Source: Coriobacteriia bacterium (GTDB lineage: Bacteria; Actinomycetota; Coriobacteriia; Coriobacteriales; Atopobiaceae). Taken from it: a stretch of DNA of 26,215 bases. The notes below the pieces were generated by a model. It saw only the letters and a list, made by a program, of their open reading frames with translations, did no database searches and was not told where the DNA came from. The number at the start of each line of letters is the position of its first letter. Position 1 is the first letter of the stretch. Positions 1 through 7,106 of the stretch are shown piece by piece. The position numbers and the translations under genes are program-made. The stretch is taken from assembly GCA_003150175.1 (NCBI GenBank), contig QAKZ01000001.1, positions 59,207 through 85,421 on the forward strand, in the 5' to 3' direction.

Positions 1-94
1 AGCAATTAAAACACATCATGCACGCCGACAAACCGCGCAGAATTGCATGTCCATCGAGACCCCCGATAAATACACTCCCTAAGGAACATACCTT

Positions 95-100
95 TATACT
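95..100 (+). promoter_or_regulatory. possible -10 box of the DUF4869/ATPase cassette
   Basis: A TATACT hexamer lies about 35 bases before the start codon at 133, in a clearly AT-rich leader. No convincing -35 hexamer is found 16-18 bases upstream, so the assignment rests on the -10 match and position alone. Bases 1-94 hold no gene that can be supported. Confidence 0.3.
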
Positions 101-132
101 AATGTCATCAGCTACTAGGAAAAGGTGTTCCC

Positions 133-582
133 TTGTTGACCATTCATTACGGAGATTTAGACAGCGTTGTCTACAACACTTCGATTTATTTTAATAATTC
201 ATATTCTTCCGAATGGTTCAGCGACCCGCTCGCCCGAAGAATCATCAAATCGGTCGACAAGGGCATTGTTCTAGGCCCCAACGCGATTCAGACCAAGGTG
301 CTTGGGATCATCCCTCCTGAGAAACTATCAAGTGGAACCAAAACGCTCTTGCTGATGCTTTTCCAACCTAACGTAGTCTTCAATGCGTCTAACTGCGGAG
401 ATAATTGCGCATATTGGATTCTGCGAATTGCATCCAAGCAGGACATAACGATTAATCTCTATCATCTTATGGACTTCGGCAACGGCAAGTTTACCGCTCG
501 AATTTCAAATACTGGCGACATCGTGCACTCGATGAACGAGCTCGTGCCCATTGCCTTGAACTGCCTGAGGGAGAGCAACTGA
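133..582 (+). CDS. DUF4869 family protein
   Basis: This encodes 149 residues with the hallmarks of the DUF4869 family as I recall it: an N-terminus reading HYGD, a central GDNCAYWILRI segment, then an INLYHLMDFG stretch and an IVHSMNE motif near the C-terminus. The length is usual for the family, whose function is unknown. There is no signal peptide or membrane segment, so it should be cytoplasmic. The start is a TTG preceded by AAAAGG at a spacing of seven; a second TTG follows directly and cannot be excluded. The stop overlaps the next start by one base (TGATG), so the two genes are almost certainly translationally coupled and act together. Base composition is visibly lower in GC than in the rest of the window, suggesting recent transfer. 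Confidence 0.85.
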   Translation: MLTIHYGDLDSVVYNTSIYFNNSYSSEWFSDPLARRIIKSVDKGIVLGPNAIQTKVLGIIPPEKLSSGTKTLLLMLFQPNVVFNASNCGDNCAYWILRIASKQDITINLYHLMDFGNGKFTARISNTGDIVHSMNELVPIALNCLRESN

Positions 583-1562
583 TGCGCGGCGAATTCCTGG
601 TTGTAGCCTCAAACAACCGTGTTCAATTTAAGCTGACGATTCGCCGAAACTTGACGATTCTCAAAGGTAACAGCGCAACAGGCAAAACTACTCTCCTCGA
701 CCTTGTGGCCGCTTATGACGAGCTCGGTTCAAGCAGTGGTGTCACTGTTCGCTGCGATGTCCCCTGTCATGTTTTGTCGGGCAAGGACTGGGCTCGTGAT
801 CTTGCCGGCTATTCTTCGTGCATTATTTTCATCGATGAGGACAGTGTTTTCATGCGCTCCTACGAGTTTGCAAGCATGGCGAAAGCGAGCGATAACTACT
901 ATGTGCTCGTTTCACGAGAATCGCTTCATCAACTCCCCTATAGTGTTGACGAAATATACGGGCTTAAAAACTCCAATAGGTCCACGACAAAATATCCGGT
1001 CTACTCACGAATATATGCTTCAACATATCGCATTTACTCCCACTCAACCTTTGAGGGAGAACGGCCGGAACTCGTAATCGTCGAGGATACCAATTCGGGA
1101 TATGAGTTTTTCAGTACGCTGTGCCTTAAAAACGGAATTTCTTGCATAAGCGCTCGTGGAAAAAGCAATATGTATTCTGCCGCTCTGCATTGTGAAGCAT
1201 CGAAAATCTTGATAATCGCAGACGGCGCTGCTTTTGGCCCCGAGATGGAAGCCGTACATGCGCTTGGGAGATTCAAAGACATCGAGCTGTTCTTGCCCGA
1301 ATCCTTCGAGTGGCTCGTTCTTAGGTCAGGGTTATTCGAAGACAACGAGACGCGAAAGATGCTTGAGAGGCCTGCGAACTATATAGATTCCGAGCGATTC
1401 TTTAGCTGGGAGCAGTTCTTCACGCACGAGTTAATCGAGAAAACCGCTCACTCGTATCTTGCTTATCAGAAAAGTAGCTTAAACAATGCCTATCTTGAGG
1501 ACAGGTCGGTGGCGGCAATCGTGAAAGGTATGCCAGATCTCGGCATTGAGGCTCCGAAATAA
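582..1562 (+). CDS. small P-loop ATPase with Toprim-like C-terminal half
   Basis: This encodes 326 residues and is not recognised as a named protein. Seen directly: a Walker A motif GNSATGKTT at residues 29-37; a Walker B-like run CIIFIDED at 80-87 with D85 and E86; and a strand ending VSRE near 110 that could be the switch region. The ATPase part is very short, and no ABC signature sequence lies between the Walker motifs. From about 160 on there is an alternating strand/helix region with LVIVED (E168) and ILIIADGAAFGPE (D214), which resembles the Toprim fold of OLD-family nucleases. The usual DxD reads DGA here, so catalysis is uncertain. The gene overlaps the DUF4869 gene by one base. By analogy with OLD and PARIS ATPase-Toprim pairs it could be a defence or DNA-processing protein; this is inference. 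Confidence 0.7.
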   Translation: MRGEFLVVASNNRVQFKLTIRRNLTILKGNSATGKTTLLDLVAAYDELGSSSGVTVRCDVPCHVLSGKDWARDLAGYSSCIIFIDEDSVFMRSYEFASMAKASDNYYVLVSRESLHQLPYSVDEIYGLKNSNRSTTKYPVYSRIYASTYRIYSHSTFEGERPELVIVEDTNSGYEFFSTLCLKNGISCISARGKSNMYSAALHCEASKILIIADGAAFGPEMEAVHALGRFKDIELFLPESFEWLVLRSGLFEDNETRKMLERPANYIDSERFFSWEQFFTHELIEKTAHSYLAYQKSSLNNAYLEDRSVAAIVKGMPDLGIEAPK

Positions 1563-1585
1563 GCGATAACCAGAAAGTTCCAAAC

Positions 1586-1622
1586 GCAACGCCTCTCCCC
1601 CGGCTTGGAGGAGAGGCGTTGC
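1586..1622. terminator. bidirectional hairpin terminator
   Basis: A perfect 13-bp stem (1586-1598 pairing with 1610-1622) encloses an 11-base loop. It lies between the converging ends of the ATPase gene (1562) and the lectin protein gene (1650). No long T-run follows on the plus strand, while the minus strand continues into a modestly T-rich stretch, so it may serve mainly the minus transcript. Confidence 0.7.
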
Positions 1623-1649
1623 TCTAGAGACGGTCTCGATGCGTTCCGT

Positions 1650-3944
1650 CTAAAGCTTAAACAGCTGAGCCTTGGAGCCGTTAGCTTGGTAAAGCTGTAC
1701 GTTCGTTCCGTCGGCGATTGAGGCAGCGGCGATATCCAGGACATAAGACGGGTCAAGAGCGGAATGAAACGCTACGCCGCCGTTCTCCTGAACTGCAATC
1801 CACTTCTGGGCTTTGGTGTCGTTCGAGGCGTATTGCTGAACGTTGCGACCGTTCTCTGCCACGCCACCAGAGACGTCGAGAATCTTGCCGGAGCCCACGT
1901 TGGCCAGCGTGACATAGCCCTCAGAATCGTGTGACACGCGCCAGGACTGGGCATTCGAACCGTTCTTTGCGTAAAGCCACACGTTGGCCGCATCAGCCTT
2001 CGAGCCCCATTGCACGTCGAGGGCCTTCGACTGATCGAGCGACGTCGCAAGGTTGTACGTTCCATCGCTCAGAACTCCCGCGTTCCTCTTGGCATAGGCA
2101 TCGACCACGGAGCTCGACGAGACATCGGTCGCATAGAATCTCTGCGCAGCCGATCCGTTCGATTCCCAGAGCTGCAGGTTCGCGCCGTCGGCTGTAGAGG
2201 CGCCGCTGATATCAAGCACATATGAGCCATTCAGGGCGCTCTTGAAGGTATATGAGTCATCGCTATTCTTGATGGCTATCCATCGTTGGGCATCGGTGCC
2301 ATTCGAGCCGTACTGCCACACGTTCGCGCCTGAGGAGGCCCCTCCGTTGGCAACGTCGAGAACCTTGCCGGAGCCAACGTTGCTCAGGATGACGTAACCA
2401 TCCGCATCGTGGGCCACGCGCCAAGACTGAGCCGAGGTCCCATTGGTGGAATACAGCTGGACGTTCGCCCCATCGGCTCCTGACGCACCGGATACGTCCA
2501 GAACCTTCGTGAAGCTCAATGCGCTTGAGAAGCTGTAGGTGCCGTCGGGCAAGTCGGCCTCGTGCTTCAAAGCCTCATCTTCTGCAGCAGACCGGAAATA
2601 GAACCTCTGCGCATTCGTGCCGTTCGTAGCATAGATATCCGCGTTTGTTCCGTTCGAAGTTCCTCCAGCGACCATGTCCAAGACAAGCCCTTGGCCGAGC
2701 TTGGAAAAAAGCACCACATTGCCGTCAGACTGCTTTACGGCCACCCACTTCTGCGCGTCAGACCCGTTGCCCGTCCACTGCTGCACGTTCGCCCCATTTC
2801 GACGTAGGGCGCTGCTCACGTCGAGCACCTTGCCGGAGCCCACGTTGCGCAAAGTGATAGAGCCGTCGGCGTCATTGGTCACTTCCCAGAGCTGGGCATC
2901 GGAGCCATTTGCCTCGTATGCCCGCACGTTAGCGCCGTCTGCGGCAGATCCATAAGACACGTCAAGGGCCATGCCTCGAGCAGAGCCGAGGCGAATCGCG
3001 TAAGTGCCGTCGGGAATCGCGAGCTTGTTCGCAGCGGCTAAATTTGATACGGACGTCCCAAGATAACCCAGGCAATCCTTAAGCTCGCTCTTGTAACGGT
3101 TCACGTAGGAAGTGCCGTAAGTGTAGCTATAGGTACCGTTCTCGATGCCGGCGACCAAAGCATTCGCCAGAGAGCTCACGAACTGCGTTCCGGTCATTCC
3201 CTGGTACAAGCCAGCGTCATTTGCCCAGCGGCGCCAACCGCCCGAGCCGAAGAGGTTGCACATGCCCCACACCATGCCACGGGCGCAATCGGGGTAATTG
3301 TCGAGGTCGATGCCGTACTTGCTATAGAGCCAATTAGACGCAGGCTCATAGTACTGGGAGTAGGCCCAGAAATTCTGCAGCCGAGAGAACTCGGTGGAAT
3401 CAGCGGCATATGCCTGATGCCAGGACCAGTTGAGGTCGTCTGCCATGGTCCAGTTGCCACCAGGAGATTTCACGCCAGTGACGTTGCCGTTGTCGCCGGT
3501 GATATCCCAGCCGTACCAATCCCCTATTTGCTTGAGCGCCCAGTACTTCGAGGGGTTGTAGTTGTAAACGGCCTTTAGAAAGTCACCAAGGCCATAACGG
3601 TTATCGAACTGGTAATAGCCCATCGCATGATAGCCATCGCCATACGAGAGCCCCTGGTCGTAGTTCTGTGAGCTCTCATACTTGCAGAAATAGCGCATTT
3701 CTTCGGAGAGCTCAAGCGGCTTGATTGAGGTAGAGCGAACGAAACCGTCCAACGAATACGCCGAGACCTCTGAACCGTCCACGTCGGAAGCCTGATCATC
3801 CGACAGCTCATAGGCATCCGACCGATCGTAAGCAACGCCAAGGTTCGTCTCGGCATCTTCTGCCAAGGTAGTGGCATACGCAACGCCCGGGCAAGCTAAA
3901 AGCAACGCAGCCAATCCCGCCGCGATTCGGTGAGCAAACGTCAT
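1650..3944 (-). CDS. secreted lysozyme-like protein with three ricin-B lectin domains
   Basis: This encodes 764 residues. The start chosen is the ATG at 3944, preceded by a strong AAGGAGG; an open extension of 22 codons upstream spans the hairpin at 3970-4001 and is rejected. Residues 1-24 form a signal peptide (hydrophobic core, then AYA). Residues 80-300 form a putative catalytic domain with KYESS (E90), a GYYQF motif about 20 residues later, many Trp and Tyr, and a later GSGGWRRW. This spacing recalls lysozyme-superfamily muramidases, but the exact family is not certain. From about 311 to the end are three beta-trefoil lectin domains (about 311, 466 and 625 onward), each with three repeats of the type LDV..G...GANVQ.Y..NGT.AQ.W, nine in all. 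It is probably a wall-bound peptidoglycan hydrolase. The converging plus-strand gene is separated by a hairpin. Confidence 0.8.
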   Translation of the reverse strand: MTFAHRIAAGLAALLLACPGVAYATTLAEDAETNLGVAYDRSDAYELSDDQASDVDGSEVSAYSLDGFVRSTSIKPLELSEEMRYFCKYESSQNYDQGLSYGDGYHAMGYYQFDNRYGLGDFLKAVYNYNPSKYWALKQIGDWYGWDITGDNGNVTGVKSPGGNWTMADDLNWSWHQAYAADSTEFSRLQNFWAYSQYYEPASNWLYSKYGIDLDNYPDCARGMVWGMCNLFGSGGWRRWANDAGLYQGMTGTQFVSSLANALVAGIENGTYSYTYGTSYVNRYKSELKDCLGYLGTSVSNLAAANKLAIPDGTYAIRLGSARGMALDVSYGSAADGANVRAYEANGSDAQLWEVTNDADGSITLRNVGSGKVLDVSSALRRNGANVQQWTGNGSDAQKWVAVKQSDGNVVLFSKLGQGLVLDMVAGGTSNGTNADIYATNGTNAQRFYFRSAAEDEALKHEADLPDGTYSFSSALSFTKVLDVSGASGADGANVQLYSTNGTSAQSWRVAHDADGYVILSNVGSGKVLDVANGGASSGANVWQYGSNGTDAQRWIAIKNSDDSYTFKSALNGSYVLDISGASTADGANLQLWESNGSAAQRFYATDVSSSSVVDAYAKRNAGVLSDGTYNLATSLDQSKALDVQWGSKADAANVWLYAKNGSNAQSWRVSHDSEGYVTLANVGSGKILDVSGGVAENGRNVQQYASNDTKAQKWIAVQENGGVAFHSALDPSYVLDIAAASIADGTNVQLYQANGSKAQLFKL
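1872..2860 (-). repeat. near-identical lectin-repeat segments within the gene
   Basis: Three segments of about 40 bases, beginning near 1872, 2352 and 2817, are almost identical. Each encodes the NVGSGK.LDV strand of the second subrepeat of one beta-trefoil. The spacing is about 470-480 bases, the length of one lectin domain. This shows that whole trefoils arose by duplication and gives sites where recombination could change domain number. Confidence 0.75.
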
Positions 3945-3969
3945 TCTTTGTTCCTCCTTTATAGAAGCA

Positions 3970-4001
3970 GCCCCTCCATTCTCCGCGAAGAACGGAGGGG
4001 C
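3970..4001 (-). terminator. hairpin between the NlpC/P60 gene end and the next gene
   Basis: A 13-bp stem with one wobble pair (3970-3982 with 3989-4001) and a six-base loop lies 29 bases past the stop of the NlpC/P60 remnant. On the minus strand it is followed by the short T-rich run TGCTTCTAT. It probably ends transcription of the remnant, or attenuates read-through into the lysozyme-like gene, whose own promoter is not obvious. Confidence 0.6.
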
Positions 4002-4029
4002 CGAGGGCACAATATCCGCTCCATATACC

Positions 4030-5266
4030 TTAATTGAACGGTCTCAGCACGCCACGGATGCTCTTCTGGCCGCTCCAGACGTAGACGCTCGCGATGCACA
4101 CGCCCACGGCAGAGGGCACAGCCTCGATGATCTGATCGTTGCCCAGATAAATTGCAATGTGTCCTGGCCAGCAGATGGAGTCGCCTCGCTGACAATCGCC
4201 CCAGCCCACGTGCATGAACTTGTCCGTGTACCACGTATCGTTCGCGTAGTGGTCGTGGCCAGGGGTGTAATAGTGATCGTAAGGGGTAAAGTAGCCGAGG
4301 TTCATTCCCGTCGCATAGAGCGCTTGCATCACAAGGCCCGCGCAGTCGATGCCAACGCCCGGAGCGCAGGAATAGTCCCAACGATACGGCGTGCCGAGGC
4401 ATTCCATGGCTCTCTGGATCATCGTCTCGATGCAATCCTCGCGCATAGCATCAATCGCGATACGCGAAGGCGTTGCATAGCCAAAGGTTCCGGAGCCCGA
4501 AACCCACACGTTCCCAAGAACTCACCTGGAAGAACCTCGAGTCGTTCTGATAGCCAATCATTGACGGGGTCGCAGCCGCAACGAAGCGCCAGGCCTGGAC
4601 AGCGGTACCGTTGTACTTGTAGGCAACGACGTTCGTGCCGCTCTCCGAGCTAGCACCCCACGCATCAGGCACCGTACCAAGAGCGGAAACGATTTGCACG
4701 CCCTTCTCGCCCATAGAGAAGCGCCATCTCTGGACTTTGGAGCCGTCGCCAGACCATTGCTGAACATTGACCCCGCTGGATCCAGAGCCGTTGGCGATAT
4801 CGAGGCGCAGGGCAGAGTTGCAAGGTGTAAGGGTATACCAGCCGTCACCCGCCGAGCGGATCCGCCAGCACTGGGCGTCGGTGCCATTGCTGTCATAGAG
4901 CTGAGCGTTGCCGCCGTTCGAAGTCGACGCGCTCGCCATGTCAAGCATTTTATACGGGTCTTTTTTGCTCGCAATAACATACGTCCCGGATTCAATCATG
5001 TCCGGCTCTTCATCGACAGCGGAAGGAGCCTTCGTCGAATCAGGGCTCTTTACAGGATTCGCTTGCTCGCCGCCATCAGACGAGCCCGTAGACGCAGATG
5101 CGCTTGCAGAATCCTGGGATGGCGCTTCTGAGCCAGTTTCACCGCTCGATTCAGTAGTCTTCGATGGCCAAGTTGAAGACGTGTCTAAACCAACGGGCTC
5201 TGCGGAACCAGAAGACACGTCAGGGGCCGCAGAGCCCTCAGAAGCAGTTTTATCCAAGTTGTGCAA
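4030..5266 (-). pseudogene. broken ricin-B lectin / NlpC-P60 endopeptidase gene
   Basis: Two reading frames together make one protein. The upstream frame (5266 to about 4520) gives a Ser/Glu/Pro-rich linker of about 90 residues and one beta-trefoil of three ricin-B repeats. The downstream frame (about 4520 to 4030) gives an NlpC/P60 domain with catalytic Cys in GIDCAGLV and His in WPGHIAIYLG, complete to its C-terminus. The frames differ by one base; one extra base near the GGG of TTCTTGGGAACG (minus strand, about 4511-4522) would explain it. The upstream part begins from a TTG with no signal peptide, and its frame closes at a stop at 5291-5293, so the secretion signal is also missing. Two independent lesions favour a true pseudogene. 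A GTG at 4509 could start the NlpC part alone, but no ribosome binding site precedes it. Intact relatives would cut peptide bonds in wall peptidoglycan. Confidence 0.75.
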
Positions 5267-5299
5267 GTCCGCCAGAAGCGCGCCCTCGAGTCATAGGCA

Positions 5300-5482
5300 T
5301 GCACACTCGGGCCTCTCGTGCGACGTTTAGCGCAAATGCTGCGCACTCGCGTCTCTCGTGCGACGTTATTTCGACCCTTAAGCAACTCAAGGACAGCATT
5401 TCCCCAGGTAAGGTTTCTGAAAAAAGCTCGCAAAACACCTTCTAGGCAGGTTTTTACGTCGCACGAACCCTTCGAGTGTGCA
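5300..5482. repeat. imperfect inverted-repeat element, MITE-like
   Basis: The outer ends match as TGCACACTCG (5300-5309) and its complement (5473-5482). Inside these come TCGTGCGACGT (5316-5326) and its complement (5456-5466), with a variable centre of about six bases. A third copy in direct orientation lies at 5341-5367 and matches the first at 24 of 27 positions. The interior has no convincing gene. No clear target-site duplication is seen. It could be a small non-autonomous element, a dispersed extragenic repeat, or a pair of regulatory hairpins. Confidence 0.55.
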
Positions 5483-5608
5483 GCCAAAACTGACTGACCC
5501 CAGGAGATGCCGTTCACCTTCCCTCAGCTCCTGGAAATTAAGACGTGTTTCAGCGCCTTTTTGTCCCATTTTGCTAGCAGACGGTAATAAGCGAACAAGC
5601 AGACGCGG

Positions 5609-5618
5609 TTGCTATACT
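5609..5618 (+). promoter_or_regulatory. extended -10 promoter of the ATP-grasp gene
   Basis: TGCTATACT fits an extended -10 element (TG, one base, then TATACT at 5613-5618). No good -35 is present, which is common for extended -10 promoters. It predicts a leader of about 40 bases ending in the GAGGAG ribosome binding site at 5655-5660. Confidence 0.45.
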
Positions 5619-5665
5619 TGGCGAGGTACTTTGCTGATTCGCAATCGATTTATCGAGGAGTTACC

Positions 5666-6901
5666 TTGACTTCGAACGTACTGGTTCTTGGCGCAGGAAT
5701 ATACCAGGTGCCGCTCATCAAGCGCATTCAAGCAAGGGGTATGCGCGCCGTCGTGGCCAGCATTCCAGGCGACTACCCCGGCATCAGCCTCGCCGACGAG
5801 TTCTTGCCCGTAAACACGACTGACGAGCGAGGTATCGTCGAAGCAGCCCGAAATATAGATGCTAAAGCTGTCATAACGACCGGCACCGACGTTGCCCTTC
5901 GCTCTCTCGGCGCCACAGTCGATGCGCTTGGCCTCGTAGGCCCCACGCATGTCATGGCCGTCCGGGCCACAAACAAAGCCGATATGAAGCAGGCATTCGA
6001 AGAAGGAGGTGTTCGTTCCGCAAAGCACGTGAAGGCAGCAAGCGAAAGCGATGCACTCAACGCATGGAAGTCCCTGCATCCTCACGCGAACTCTCATCCG
6101 CTCATGGTCAAATGTCCCGACCGCTCTGGCAGCCGCGGCATCTCGATAGCGACCTCGCCTGATAAAGTTCTGGGCGCCTTCCACGACGCCGTCGATGCAT
6201 CGCTTTGTGGATACGCCGTAATCGAAGACTACATAGAGGGCCACGAGGTCGGCCTGGACGGTTACGTGAACGCCGATGGACAGGTATCATTCCTCGCCTA
6301 TCATGACAAGATCGTCCGCAGCAACGGCCTCACTGACGTTCCCGTAGGCCACAGAATGGATGCGGACTTCATCCAGTATTGCCGGACGGAAACAGACCTT
6401 GCGGAGCAGGCGCAGCGCACCGCCACCGCCGTTGGCATGCGGAGATGCTTCTTCAATATGGACGTGATCCTGGACGTCGAAAACCGTGCCTGGGTCATAG
6501 AGGCAGGTGTCCGCGCAGGAGCAACCTGCATTCCTGAAGTCATTGGGGCCTATTACGGGTTCGACTACTACGAGGCGATGATCGACTCCGCGCTCGGCCA
6601 GGAACCGACCTTCCCCGCCGAACCCGTATGCGGAGCCTCAGAAGGACGCCTCCTGCTATCGGATTCCGAGGCTATAGCGCAATGCGCGGCGATTGAAGAC
6701 ATGCTTAGATCTGTTAAGGACCAGTATGAAGTCTCAATCGAAGCATCCGTTGACTATGCCGCCGGAGAGCGTCTGCCCGCCTTCGAGAACGGAACGAGCC
6801 GCATCGGCCAAATTGTGTGCTCTGGGCCTGATTCGCATACGGTAGCCACGGCAATCGGCAGCGCACAAAAAAAGCTGGAAGCAGAGTACATAGGCGCATA
6901 A
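5666..6901 (+). CDS. ATP-grasp family ligase
   Basis: This encodes 411 residues. The start chosen is the TTG at 5666, five bases after GAGGAG; it places the nucleotide-binding strand NVLVLGAGIYQVPLI right at the N-terminus, as usual in the family. A 19-codon upstream extension is rejected because it crosses the promoter region. Domain order: pre-ATP-grasp Rossmann-like part (1-100), then ATP-grasp with a lysine strand MVKCPDRSGSRGI, the EDYIEGHEVGLDGYV segment, and late metal-binding residues around FNMDVILD and WVIEAGVRAG. Family members join a carboxylate to an amine or other nucleophile through an acyl-phosphate. Close relatives are often labelled carbamoyl-phosphate-synthase-like without known substrate. 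Its place beside glycan genes suggests amino-acid or peptide decoration of a sugar or wall precursor; this is inference. It is transcribed alone. Confidence 0.8.
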   Translation: MTSNVLVLGAGIYQVPLIKRIQARGMRAVVASIPGDYPGISLADEFLPVNTTDERGIVEAARNIDAKAVITTGTDVALRSLGATVDALGLVGPTHVMAVRATNKADMKQAFEEGGVRSAKHVKAASESDALNAWKSLHPHANSHPLMVKCPDRSGSRGISIATSPDKVLGAFHDAVDASLCGYAVIEDYIEGHEVGLDGYVNADGQVSFLAYHDKIVRSNGLTDVPVGHRMDADFIQYCRTETDLAEQAQRTATAVGMRRCFFNMDVILDVENRAWVIEAGVRAGATCIPEVIGAYYGFDYYEAMIDSALGQEPTFPAEPVCGASEGRLLLSDSEAIAQCAAIEDMLRSVKDQYEVSIEASVDYAAGERLPAFENGTSRIGQIVCSGPDSHTVATAIGSAQKKLEAEYIGA

Positions 6902-7106
6902 ATCAACATCTTTCGAAATAGGTCGCGTCAGCGCTCGTCGGAGGCGTGGCGCTAATACCTGGGTTCGGTATCATGCTGTCGGCTCCGTTGGAGCACAAGG
7001 AGACGCTTGAACTGTATGGGCTGACCCCAGAGGAGCTCTGGAGTCAGCCCATCGCCATGTAGTCTTTATATAGTGCGCCCGAGTTTGGAACGCAGCTTAA
7101 ATCACC
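6902..7106 (+). other. intergenic stretch with a hairpin and a possible gene remnant
   Basis: This lies between the converging ATP-grasp and glycosyltransferase genes. A hairpin with an 8-bp outer stem (7018-7025 with 7043-7050) and an inner AGAG/CTCT stem could act as a terminator for either side, though no T-run follows. The same bases lie in a short open frame (stop at 7060-7062, GTG at 6946, ATG at 6973) that reads as a hydrophobic stretch followed by an acidic tail ending SQPIAM. It has no ribosome binding site and may be the tail of a lost gene. Confidence 0.35.

Larger units (their letters stand above)
5267..5665. other. gene-free stretch between the NlpC/P60 remnant and the ATP-grasp gene
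   Basis: About 400 bases without a supportable gene. They contain the inverted-repeat element (5300-5482), a 7-bp stem with a 20-base loop (CCAGGAG at 5500-5506 with CTCCTGG at 5528-5534), and the promoter of the ATP-grasp gene. Short open frames exist on both strands, but they lack ribosome binding sites and known domains, and the repeats run straight through them. Confidence 0.6.

Noticed and set aside
1650..3944. Prophage lysin
   Set aside because: The lysozyme-like domain could suggest phage origin, but no phage structural, holin or integrase gene is nearby, and the signal peptide plus lectin repeats fit a cellular wall protein.
4030..4509. Independent NlpC/P60 gene starting at the GTG at 4509
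   Set aside because: No ribosome binding site precedes it, and the upstream lectin frame runs straight into it with a one-base offset.
4500..4530. Programmed frameshift linking lectin and NlpC/P60 frames
   Set aside because: There is no slippery heptamer with a following structure, and the gene also lacks its signal peptide, so decay is simpler.
5164..5445. Short plus-strand frame across the inverted-repeat element
   Set aside because: Its sequence is made largely of the repeat copies and of the complement of the lectin pseudogene; no start signal is present.
5300..5482. CRISPR-like array
   Set aside because: Only three imperfect copies, one inverted, with unequal spacing and no cas genes.
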